From assembly GCA_030679635.1 (NCBI GenBank), contig JAUXSZ010000008.1:1-10492 (forward strand): DNA of 10,492 bases, in the 5' to 3' direction. Of this stretch, positions 1 to 6,096 are shown piece after piece. The position numbers were made by a program, and so were the translations under genes. Position 1 is the first letter of the stretch. Each line of letters opens with the position of its first letter. Source of the stretch: Sulfuricurvum sp. Its GTDB lineage: Bacteria > Campylobacterota > Campylobacteria > Campylobacterales > Sulfurimonadaceae. The notes below the pieces were generated by a model that saw only the letters and a list, made by a program, of their open reading frames with translations, searched no databases and was not told the origin of the DNA.

Positions 1-40
1 TGAGGATAGATTCATCCACTTTACGCGAGAGTATCAGCAT
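1..40 (-). CDS. csrA: Carbon storage regulator CsrA (N-terminal fragment, runs off the window)
   Basis: Reading the minus strand from an ATG at 40-38 gives MLILSRKVDESIL before the window ends. This is the characteristic opening of CsrA/RsmA, which starts with MLIL, a basic pair and an acidic turn. CsrA is a small dimeric RNA-binding protein that represses translation at GGA motifs in mRNA leaders; in Campylobacterota it is known to work against FliW in flagellin control. The ATG overlaps the last codons of truB by 7 bases (ATGCTGA), so translation is probably coupled. The stretch AAGGTTGG just upstream, inside truB, can serve as ribosome binding site. Only 13 residues are visible, but the match is distinctive and I recall csrA following truB in Campylobacter. 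The rest of the gene lies left of the window. Confidence 0.85.
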   Translation of the reverse strand, partial: MLILSRKVDESIL

Positions 41-858
41 GCACCAACCTTATTAAGCAGATAGTTCACCCCATCATCCGTTAACTCGATGATGGAGATG
101 GTTTCACCGTTGTCAATCCAGTAGGTCCCATTCTCCTGCACATCAAAATGTTCGCGCAAAAGCGGTTGTCCTAGCAGGACCGATTCTTGGATGCTATTAT
201 AGCAATTTTTGGGGATTCCCAAAGCCGTTTTGATATCGATCGGGCGCTCATGGTCATAGACAAATTGCCCTTCATTGAGCCGCTCGAGGGCACTAAGCGA
301 GCCGGTACATCCGAGTTTATCCGCAATCATCTCACCCAGTGAACGTATATAGCTCCCCTCAGAGACGGTTGCTTCGAACGTTACGAAGGGGTGGCAGTAG
401 TGGATGAGATGGATATCATAGATGGTCGAGGTGACACATTTGAGTTCTACGTCTATGCCTGCGCGGGCAAACTCGTAGGCCCGTTTTCCGTTGAGCCGTT
501 TAGCGCTGTATTTAGGAGGTAAATAGGTGAGTTCACCCTTTAACGATTCGATTGCTTGTGTGAGCACTTCGGCGGGGACTGGTGGAAGTGTGTCGATTTG
601 CTCGATTTGCTCAATGTCCAGAGTAGGGGAATAGGCCCCAAGCCATAAAGTAGCACGATAACGTTTGGGTGATTTGTTTAAAAATCGGAATAATCGACCG
701 TGATTTCCGAATGCGACAATCAAAACCCCTTTGGCAAAAGGGTCGAGAGTGCCGGAATATCCCGCTTTCTTTTCGCCATAGCGGCGTTTGATGCGCCCCA
801 ATAACTGATTGGAGCTGATACCGGCGGGTTTGTAGGCGACAAAGAGTTTTGACGACAT
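34..858 (-). CDS. truB: tRNA pseudouridine(55) synthase TruB
   Basis: TruB converts U55 in the T-loop of elongator tRNAs to pseudouridine in the cytoplasm. The protein is 274 residues, close to the short TruB form. Near the N-terminus is the KPAGISSNQ segment (10-18), followed by the catalytic motif GTLDPFAKGVL (36-46) with Asp39 as the predicted nucleophile. Later come KRYRATLWLG (65-74), the PPKYSAKRLNGKRAYEFAR segment (114-132) and the GSYIRSLGEMIA segment (168-179), all typical of the family. The position that in E. coli TruB carries a histidine (KAGHTG) is Tyr34 here; I believe a bulky aromatic at this site is common in the Campylobacterota. The gene starts two bases after the helicase stop and overlaps csrA by 7 bases, so it sits in the middle of an operon. 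No strong ribosome binding site is visible, which fits translational coupling. Confidence 0.96.
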   Translation of the reverse strand: MSSKLFVAYKPAGISSNQLLGRIKRRYGEKKAGYSGTLDPFAKGVLIVAFGNHGRLFRFLNKSPKRYRATLWLGAYSPTLDIEQIEQIDTLPPVPAEVLTQAIESLKGELTYLPPKYSAKRLNGKRAYEFARAGIDVELKCVTSTIYDIHLIHYCHPFVTFEATVSEGSYIRSLGEMIADKLGCTGSLSALERLNEGQFVYDHERPIDIKTALGIPKNCYNSIQESVLLGQPLLREHFDVQENGTYWIDNGETISIIELTDDGVNYLLNKVGAC

Positions 859-860
859 GA

Positions 861-2909
861 TTAGAGCTTTTCTACGAAAGAGGCAAGGATGTCACGTTTG
901 TTACCGCCGAAGTTGATGAGAAGTTTGAATTCGCGTCCCGACTTGCTCACCCCCTCGACTCTTCCTGCGCCAAAAATTTTGTGGCGGATTAAATCCCCTT
1001 TTTTAAAAGAGGTGTTTTTTTCCAGAATCAATGACCCTTCACACAATCCGGCTTCATTGATAAAACGGCTTTTTTGCAAGTCTGTGCGCCGCCCTTTATA
1101 GAAACGGCTGTTAACGCTGGATACCGTGAGATTGGATTTCGCGCGGGTAAAGGCAACATAGCCCAACCGCCGCTCCTCTTCGAGATCGCTTCCGTCCCCA
1201 ATAAGTGGCAAGAATCCCTCTTCCATCCCGATCACAAAAAGGTGTTCAAACTCAAGCCCTTTGGATGCATGGATGCTCATAATGTAGATGCTTTCCCCCT
1301 CAATTTGATCCTGATCGCTTTGGAGGGTAATGTCGTTTAGAAATTCAGCGAGCTCGGCATCGGGGTTTTGTTTGACATAATCGCGAAACAATCCGTAAAA
1401 TTCATCGACGTTTGAAACCTTATCACTCTCATCGGGTAAGCCGTGGAGCGTTTCTTTGATTTTAAAACGCTCTTCGAGTTGATCAATGAATTTATACATC
1501 GCTTCCTCGGCAATAATGCGCAGTTCATTGATTTCGCTAATAAATTTGCGCAGTTCCTGCGTGCTTTTTTTACGCGCCAACGTTTCCAGTTCACTGTCGG
1601 TTAGGGTGCTGATAAATTCAAACATCGATTTTTCAGCTTCCATTGCCGCGAGCTCTATTTTCTCGATGGTAGCCTTTCCAAGCCCCCGTTTTGGCTTATT
1701 GATGATTCTTTTGAGGGAGAAGTTATCATGGACGTTCGTAATGACACGCAGATAACTTATCAGATCTTTTATTTCTGCACGATCATAGAAGCGTAATCCT
1801 CCAACGAGCCGGTAGGCGACACCGCCTCGATTGAGCCCCTCTTCCAGAGATCGGCTCAGTGCATTGATGCGGTAGAGGACGGCAATATCGCTGGCGCGAA
1901 CCCCTTTGTCGAGAAGAGTGCGTATTGCTTTGGCAATTTTTTTGGCCTCTTCACTCTCGTCATGCGAGGTCAGGGTTTGAACGTCATCCCCTCCGGTTTT
2001 GGTGGCGATGAGCGTTTTCCCTAAACGTGAACGATTGTGTTCGATAAGGGCGTTGGCTACCGTCAAAATGGGTTGAGTGGAACGGTAGTTGTACTCGAGT
2101 TTTATGACCGTGGCATCGGCAAAATCTTGATCAAATTCTAAAATATTACGGACATGGGCTCCGCGCCATCCGTAGATGCTTTGATCGTCATCGCCGACGA
2201 CACAAAGATTGTTGTGTGAGGTGCAGAGTTTTTGAAGCAGTCGTAACTGCAGTTCGTTGGTGTCTTGATATTCGTCGATCATAATGTAGCGGTATTTTTG
2301 ACTGGTTTGAACGCACAGTTGGGGATTGTCATTGAGCAGTTTAAAAGACAAACAAAGAAGATCATCAAAATCGACAAGATTATTTTTGAGCAAATAGGTT
2401 TCGTACTCTTCATATATTTTAGCAATGTTTTTGTAGTTGGTCAGTTCCGCTTGGGCGTAGGCTTCTTGCGGATCGATCATCGAATTTTTGTAGCGGGAAA
2501 TTTCACTGGCGATAAGGGGTGTAGGAAGTTCGGCATTGATTTTTTTTAGGATCTTTTTTTTGTCATCGGTATCAATAACCACAAAATTATTGCTTCGCCC
2601 CAAAAGATGGATATGAAATTTTAAAAACAAAAGTCCAAATTTATGAAAGGTACACAGCAGGGGAGGGAAAGAATTCTGCGTGATGAGCCCCATGGCCCGC
2701 TCGCGCATCTCTTTGGCCGCTTTGTTGGTAAAGGTGAGTGTGAGCGTTTGGCTTGAGGGGATGCCAATAGTATCAAGCAAATAGGCAAGTCGGGAGGTAA
2801 TGGTTTTGGTTTTTCCGCTGCCTGCTCCCGCTAGGATCAGCAAAGGACCCTCTATTTGTTCAACCGCTTGACGCTGTGCATCGTTGAGACTATCGAAAAT
2901 TTTATTCAT
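861..2909 (-). CDS. UvrD/Rep/PcrA-type superfamily 1A DNA helicase
   Basis: This is a 682-residue ATP-dependent 3'-5' DNA helicase of the UvrD/Rep/PcrA family, acting in repair and replication-fork restart. All core motifs are present: Walker A AGAGSGKT (27-34), motif Ia TFTNKAAKEM (59-68), Walker B IDEYQDTN (211-218), motif III GDDDQSIYGWRGA (239-251), motif IV LEYNYRS (271-277), motif V SIHASKGLEF (545-554) and motif VI RRLGYVAFTRAK (580-591). The C-terminal segment KKGDLIRHKIFGAGRV (636-651) resembles the Tudor-like domain of PcrA and UvrD that contacts RNA polymerase. I chose the ATG at 2909, giving MNKIFDSLNDAQRQAV. A longer frame from a TTG at 2954 would add 15 unconserved residues and would place the predicted -10 box inside the gene. 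The gene leads the truB-csrA operon. Whether it is best named uvrD, rep or pcrA cannot be settled from the sequence alone. Confidence 0.95.
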   Translation of the reverse strand: MNKIFDSLNDAQRQAVEQIEGPLLILAGAGSGKTKTITSRLAYLLDTIGIPSSQTLTLTFTNKAAKEMRERAMGLITQNSFPPLLCTFHKFGLLFLKFHIHLLGRSNNFVVIDTDDKKKILKKINAELPTPLIASEISRYKNSMIDPQEAYAQAELTNYKNIAKIYEEYETYLLKNNLVDFDDLLCLSFKLLNDNPQLCVQTSQKYRYIMIDEYQDTNELQLRLLQKLCTSHNNLCVVGDDDQSIYGWRGAHVRNILEFDQDFADATVIKLEYNYRSTQPILTVANALIEHNRSRLGKTLIATKTGGDDVQTLTSHDESEEAKKIAKAIRTLLDKGVRASDIAVLYRINALSRSLEEGLNRGGVAYRLVGGLRFYDRAEIKDLISYLRVITNVHDNFSLKRIINKPKRGLGKATIEKIELAAMEAEKSMFEFISTLTDSELETLARKKSTQELRKFISEINELRIIAEEAMYKFIDQLEERFKIKETLHGLPDESDKVSNVDEFYGLFRDYVKQNPDAELAEFLNDITLQSDQDQIEGESIYIMSIHASKGLEFEHLFVIGMEEGFLPLIGDGSDLEEERRLGYVAFTRAKSNLTVSSVNSRFYKGRRTDLQKSRFINEAGLCEGSLILEKNTSFKKGDLIRHKIFGAGRVEGVSKSGREFKLLINFGGNKRDILASFVEKL

Positions 2910-2942
2910 AATAATAGTGCGCCTTAGTGCATGAATTATTTT

Positions 2943-2948
2943 ATTATA
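2943..2948 (-). promoter_or_regulatory. Predicted sigma-70 -10 box for the helicase-truB-csrA operon
   Basis: A perfect TATAAT reads on the minus strand. It would start the transcript near 2936 and leave a leader of about 27 bases before the ATG at 2909. No good -35 hexamer is seen, which is common for vegetative promoters in Campylobacterota. An AAGG lies about 12 bases before the ATG. Confidence 0.5.
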
Positions 2949-2987
2949 TCCCAATCTTTCGCAAAGCTGTTTAAATGTGACAATCTA

Positions 2988-3016
2988 TTGTAATCATCAT
3001 AATAATGGGTTATAAT
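2988..3016 (+). promoter_or_regulatory. Predicted sigma-70 promoter of the LysR-type gene
   Basis: TTGTAA (2988-2993), a 17-base spacer and a perfect TATAAT (3011-3016) form a near-consensus promoter. The start would fall near 3023, 25 bases before the ATG. A palindrome GTATATATAC (3019-3028) lies across the predicted start and could be an autoregulatory site, but it is AT-rich and may be chance. AGGAA (3038-3042) is a well-placed ribosome binding site. Confidence 0.6.
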
Positions 3017-3047
3017 ACGTATATATACTTTACTTATAGGAATTATT

Positions 3048-3947
3048 ATGTTAAAAGACTTTGCGAAACTCCTGACGTTCTTGACCGTTATCAAAGAAAA
3101 AAGTTTTTCTAAAGCCTCTGCCAAATTGGGGATTTCACAGCCTGCGGTGACCCAGCAGATTAAATTTCTAGAGGAATATCTCGATACGCGGATTGTAGAG
3201 CGTAAGAAAAACGGGATCAAGTTGACCAAAGAGGGAGAAGATCTCTATCGCATTGCGATAAAGTTGGAAAAAGCGATCCTCTCAAGCGAAAAAGATCTTC
3301 TCAAAATCATCAATAAAGAGTTTACGTTTGTCGTAGGTGCTTCCTACGCTATCGGCAACTATGTCCTCCCTAAATATCTCGCGCAATTAAAAGATAAAAT
3401 AAACAACGAAGTGCATATCCGTGTTGCCCTTTCCGAAGAGATTATTGATCAGCTTTTGGATAAAAAAATCGATATCGCACTGATTGAGTCCCCGGTATTC
3501 AAAGACGGAATCATTTATCGGGAATGGGAAGAGGATGAATTGGTTATTTTCTCGAACCAACCGATTCCTAAGCAGCTTCGAAAAGAAGATTTGTATAAGT
3601 TTGACTGGATTTGTCGTGATGAAGCTTCTCATACGCGTAAGCTCACGTCCGAGGTTTTTGAAGAGATCGGCGTAGAGTGTTCTAGCTTCAGCGTTATTGG
3701 TGTGGTTGCCAGTTCTACGGCGATTAAAGAGACTATTATGCATTCACCTAAAAACGCAGAGCGTCCTATCGTCTCCGTTGTTTCGCAGCATGTTATCAGT
3801 GATGAGGTGGAGGATGGGCGCCTTTACGAAGCGCGTATCAAAAACTACAAAATTAAGCGTAAGTTTTACATCGCTTACAGCAAAGAGCGCAAGCATGACG
3901 CATTTATTGATAACGTCGTCACTTTCCTGCTCGCCCTTAAGTTTTAA
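3048..3947 (+). CDS. LysR-family transcriptional regulator
   Basis: This 299-residue protein has the standard LysR length. Residues 1-60 form the winged helix-turn-helix, with the signature SFSKASAKLGISQPAVTQQI (19-38) and then LEEYLDTRIVER (41-52). A linker helix (about 61-88) follows. From about residue 92 comes the two-lobed effector-binding domain, starting with the typical GASYAIGNYVLPKYL stretch (97-111). Regulators of this type usually bind as tetramers and respond to a small metabolite. The gene is divergent from the helicase operon and convergent with the cysK operon, and no obvious target enzyme lies beside it in the same direction, so its regulon and ligand cannot be read from context. 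The lysine- and isoleucine-rich sequence suits the host and shows no sign of recent transfer. The family call is secure; the specific function is unknown. Confidence 0.95.
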   Translation: MLKDFAKLLTFLTVIKEKSFSKASAKLGISQPAVTQQIKFLEEYLDTRIVERKKNGIKLTKEGEDLYRIAIKLEKAILSSEKDLLKIINKEFTFVVGASYAIGNYVLPKYLAQLKDKINNEVHIRVALSEEIIDQLLDKKIDIALIESPVFKDGIIYREWEEDELVIFSNQPIPKQLRKEDLYKFDWICRDEASHTRKLTSEVFEEIGVECSSFSVIGVVASSTAIKETIMHSPKNAERPIVSVVSQHVISDEVEDGRLYEARIKNYKIKRKFYIAYSKERKHDAFIDNVVTFLLALKF

Positions 3948-3954
3948 TAAGCAC

Positions 3955-3979
3955 AGCCCCTCTTATTTTTTTGAGGGCT
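3955..3979. terminator. Hairpin between the convergent LysR and SspB-like genes
   Basis: AGCCCCTC (3955-3962) pairs with GAGGGCT (3973-3979) with one bulged C, around a T-rich loop. It begins 7 bases after the LysR stop and covers the last codons and stop of the minus-strand gene, so one structure may end both transcripts. The T-rich tract is in the loop rather than after the stem, so the terminator call is moderate. Confidence 0.45.
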
Positions 3980-4433
3980 CTTTCAAAAATTTCTGGTTTT
4001 CAGGATTGGAGAGGAAAGAGCTCATTGAATTCTGAACCCCTTCGTTTTTTTCAATATTGACGCTTATGGATTGTTCTCGTGGTATGGCGAGATTGACAAA
4101 TGCGGGAGTGTCATCGATAATAATTTGAACAATGCTCAAGAAGGGAACACTCACTAAACTCCCGACATTCTCCTGACCAAATCCCGCTTCAAAATAAAGA
4201 ATGTTATTTTCAAGACGGGCACTTTCAAAGGTATATCCAGCCAAGAAAAAGAGGGTCATTGCCCGAAATTCACTACTGATAGTGTCGGGCAGCGGGGGAT
4301 CGAAGGTTAAATGCTCGATTTTGCACAAAATCCCAAAATTCTGGTCACTTTCGAAAAGATAGGTCAATATCTCACGGATATGGGTTTCCATGAGCCGACC
4401 AAATGAGGGATTTTTGATAATATCGAAGAGCAT
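3963..4433 (-). CDS. Small conserved-type protein, possible divergent SspB-like ClpX adaptor
   Basis: I do not recognise this 156-residue protein by name, but its middle resembles the SspB fold. SspB is the adaptor that binds ssrA-tagged proteins and brings them to the ClpXP protease. A leading helix (about 10-30) is followed by a strand with FDPPLPDTIS (44-53), then MTLFFLAGYTF (59-69), LYFEAGFG (79-86) and VSVPFLSIVQII (94-105). In SspB as I remember it, the same order appears: a proline-containing strand, a hydrophobic strand, a segment F-x-x-x-F-G-G, then V-x-V-P and a hydrophobic helix or strand. Residues about 126-156 are polar, probably disordered, and end in lysines, which recalls the flexible SspB tail. 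There is no signal peptide or clear membrane segment. The gene is third in the cysK operon, 24 bases after the PabC-like stop. The SspB assignment is an inference from pattern memory, not an alignment. Confidence 0.85.
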   Translation of the reverse strand: MLFDIIKNPSFGRLMETHIREILTYLFESDQNFGILCKIEHLTFDPPLPDTISSEFRAMTLFFLAGYTFESARLENNILYFEAGFGQENVGSLVSVPFLSIVQIIIDDTPAFVNLAIPREQSISVNIEKNEGVQNSMSSFLSNPENQKFLKEPSKK

Positions 4434-4436
4434 GCT

Positions 4437-4446
4437 TAGGAACCTA
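4437..4446 (-). promoter_or_regulatory. Small inverted repeat over the ribosome binding site of the SspB-like gene
   Basis: On the minus strand TAGG-TT-CCTA lies just before the ATG at 4433. The AGG that could pair with 16S rRNA is inside one arm. A 4-bp stem is weak, so an effect on translation is only a possibility. Confidence 0.2.
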
Positions 4447-4457
4447 TGTATTGTATT

Positions 4458-5039
4458 TTAAGAAATTATACCATTTTCGATCTCCACAAATCCTACCATT
4501 GCATTCATTAGGGCAATTTTCTGGGCTTTGGACAGATCGTTAACGCTCAAGTCGGCTGGAAACAGCACCCCTTCGTCAATCAGTCTGGCTCTGGTTGTCC
4601 CCGCTAGAAGCGGGATACGTGGGGTTAGCCATTGTCCATTTAGATACAAAGCAATGTTGGCAATGGAGGTATCGGTTAAGAGCCCACGCTGAACGATGAG
4701 AATATCATCGCATTGCCCTCTTTGCTCATAGAGAGTATTCAGCTCATCGCGATCGGTATATTTCAATGAATAGTGGAGGGTATCATCAAATATCAAACGC
4801 AACGTTGTGATTTTCCCGGGGGCATAGGGATGAAACTCAATGTGGTAGTTGGCGGCATCGTAGAAAAATTTGCATCGATAGATTCCGCTTGGGGGAGGGG
4901 TCACAAGCTCGCGTAAATCAAGTACAGTTTTATATCCCAATGATTCCAAGGAAGTCTCAAGCCGCTTCTGATGGTAGGATAGATTCGCAGCGATCCCATC
5001 CTCACACCGGATAGTTTCGAAGAGTTGCTTAGGCTTCAA
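4458..5039 (-). CDS. Class IV aminotransferase-fold PLP enzyme, PabC-like (aminodeoxychorismate lyase or related)
   Basis: This 193-residue protein belongs to the fold-type IV PLP enzymes (PabC, IlvE, D-amino-acid transaminase) but is clearly shorter than the usual 260-300 residues. Visible hallmarks are FETI near the start (7-10), the candidate Schiff-base lysine Lys93 in SLKYTDR (91-97), DTSIANIALY (123-132) matching the cofactor-phosphate loop, PLLAGTTRARL (143-153), and LMNAMVG (177-183). The missing length lies mainly in the N-terminal lobe. PabC releases pyruvate from aminodeoxychorismate to give 4-aminobenzoate for folate; a transaminase role is the alternative. Start choice is forced: in this frame a stop lies five codons upstream and the only usable start is the TTG at 5039-5037. 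It overlaps the end of cysK by 11 bases, so translation is likely coupled and possibly weak. Confidence 0.88.
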   Translation of the reverse strand: MKPKQLFETIRCEDGIAANLSYHQKRLETSLESLGYKTVLDLRELVTPPPSGIYRCKFFYDAANYHIEFHPYAPGKITTLRLIFDDTLHYSLKYTDRDELNTLYEQRGQCDDILIVQRGLLTDTSIANIALYLNGQWLTPRIPLLAGTTRARLIDEGVLFPADLSVNDLSKAQKIALMNAMVGFVEIENGIIS

Positions 5040-5952
5040 ATAAAGCGGTACTTAAATAACGTTCCGCGGTATCGCACAAAATGGTAACAATCGTTTTGCC
5101 CTGATTCTCAGGACGTGCCGCAACTTGCATCGCCGCGTATACATTGGCTCCCGCAGAAATTCCCACCAATATCCCTTCGGTTTTAGCGAGTTCTTTGGCC
5201 GTTGCGATCGCGTCCTCGTTGCTAACGGCTATGACTTCATTGTAGAGAGAGACATTGAGAACATCGGGGACAAACCCTGCCCCAATCCCTTGAATTTTAT
5301 GAGGACCTGCCTTGCCTCCGGAGAGGACCGCAGAGTCTTTGGGTTCGACGGCAATGATTTGTATACCGGGAATGGAGATTCGTAATGCTTCGCCGGTCCC
5401 CGTAATCGTACCGCCCGTACCGACGGCCGCGACAAAAATATCAACCTTCCCATCCGTATCACGCAAAATTTCAGGAGCTGTGGTTTCACGGTGGATCTGA
5501 GGGTTGGCCGGATTGGAAAACTGTTGCAAAACGATGGCATTGGGTGTAGTGGCCGCCAGAGCGTTGGCCTCATCAATAGCCCCTTTCATCCCTTGAGATG
5601 CGGGGGTTAGAACGAGACTGGCCCCCAATGCCTGTAAGAGATTGCGCCGTTCTATACTCATCGATTCGGGCATTGTGAGGGTTAATCTTAGACCAAGGGC
5701 CGCGCAAATGGACGCGAGGGCAATCCCCGTATTTCCACTGGTGGGTTCGATAATCAATGTTTCCTGATTGATTTTACCCTGTTCCATTGCCGAGGTGATC
5801 ATGCTGATCCCTATTCGGTCTTTTACCGAACTCGTAGGATTCATGAACTCACATTTACCCAGAATGGTCGCGCCTGAAGAGGATGACTGAGCGTTTAGTT
5901 TAACCAATGGAGTATTGCCAATGAGTTCCGTAATGTTAGCAGCGATCTTCAT
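5029..5952 (-). CDS. cysK: Cysteine synthase A (O-acetylserine sulfhydrylase)
   Basis: CysK makes L-cysteine from O-acetyl-L-serine and sulfide using PLP, the last step of sulfur assimilation in the cytoplasm. At 307 residues it has the normal length. It carries IGNTPLVKLN (11-20), the PLP lysine Lys44 in NPTSSVKDRIG (38-48), the substrate loop TSGNTG (71-76), QFSNPANPQIHRETTAPEI (144-162), the cofactor-phosphate loop GTGGTITG (178-185), GIGAGFVP (222-229), SAGAN (266-270) and CDTAERYLST (293-302). The last of these and the NPANP region favour CysK over CysM. The ATG at 5952 is preceded by CGGAT as a modest ribosome binding site. It is first in an operon with the PabC-like and SspB-like genes. 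No serine acetyltransferase gene is in view. Confidence 0.97.
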   Translation of the reverse strand: MKIAANITELIGNTPLVKLNAQSSSSGATILGKCEFMNPTSSVKDRIGISMITSAMEQGKINQETLIIEPTSGNTGIALASICAALGLRLTLTMPESMSIERRNLLQALGASLVLTPASQGMKGAIDEANALAATTPNAIVLQQFSNPANPQIHRETTAPEILRDTDGKVDIFVAAVGTGGTITGTGEALRISIPGIQIIAVEPKDSAVLSGGKAGPHKIQGIGAGFVPDVLNVSLYNEVIAVSNEDAIATAKELAKTEGILVGISAGANVYAAMQVAARPENQGKTIVTILCDTAERYLSTALFEA

Positions 5953-5971
5953 GTAAAATCCGTTTTTTCAT

Positions 5972-5999
5972 ATTATAGTGTGTAATTGAAAAAATCCAA
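5972..5999 (-). promoter_or_regulatory. Predicted sigma-70 promoter of the cysK operon
   Basis: On the minus strand TTGGAT (5999-5994), 16 bases and a perfect TATAAT (5977-5972) form a plausible promoter. The start near 5965 would give a very short leader of about 13 bases before the ATG at 5952. Confidence 0.55.
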
Positions 6000-6026
6000 A
6001 GAAATATGAGGGAGTCATTCAAGTAT

Positions 6027-6040
6027 ACGAACTAATTCGT
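6027..6040. promoter_or_regulatory. Palindrome ACGAA-N4-TTCGT between cysK and the biotin carboxylase gene
   Basis: ACGAA (6027-6031) and TTCGT (6036-6040) form an exact inverted repeat with a CTAA spacer. Its right arm falls where the -35 region of the carboxylase promoter would be (6035-6040 with a 17-base spacer). That position suits a repressor or activator site, but no regulator is identified. Confidence 0.3.
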
Positions 6041-6057
6041 TTTAAATATTAAGTCGG

Positions 6058-6063
6058 TATAAT
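6058..6063 (+). promoter_or_regulatory. Predicted -10 box of the biotin carboxylase gene
   Basis: TATAAT at 6058-6063 would start transcription near 6070, about 27 bases before the ATG. The ribosome binding site AGAGG is at 6086-6090, six bases before the start codon. No good -35 is present. A second TATAAT at 6078-6083 is too close to the ribosome binding site to be the main promoter. Confidence 0.5.
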
Positions 6064-6096
6064 TCGCTTTAAAATTTTATAATTTAGAGGTACCTG

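Noticed and set aside
2910..2954. A longer helicase start at a TTG (2954) adding 15 residues
   Set aside because: The added residues match nothing expected, the predicted -10 box would be inside the gene, and the ATG at 2909 opens with the normal family N-terminus.
6078..6083. A second TATAAT before the carboxylase gene
   Set aside because: A start from it would fall at or past the AGAGG ribosome binding site, so the box at 6058 is the better candidate.
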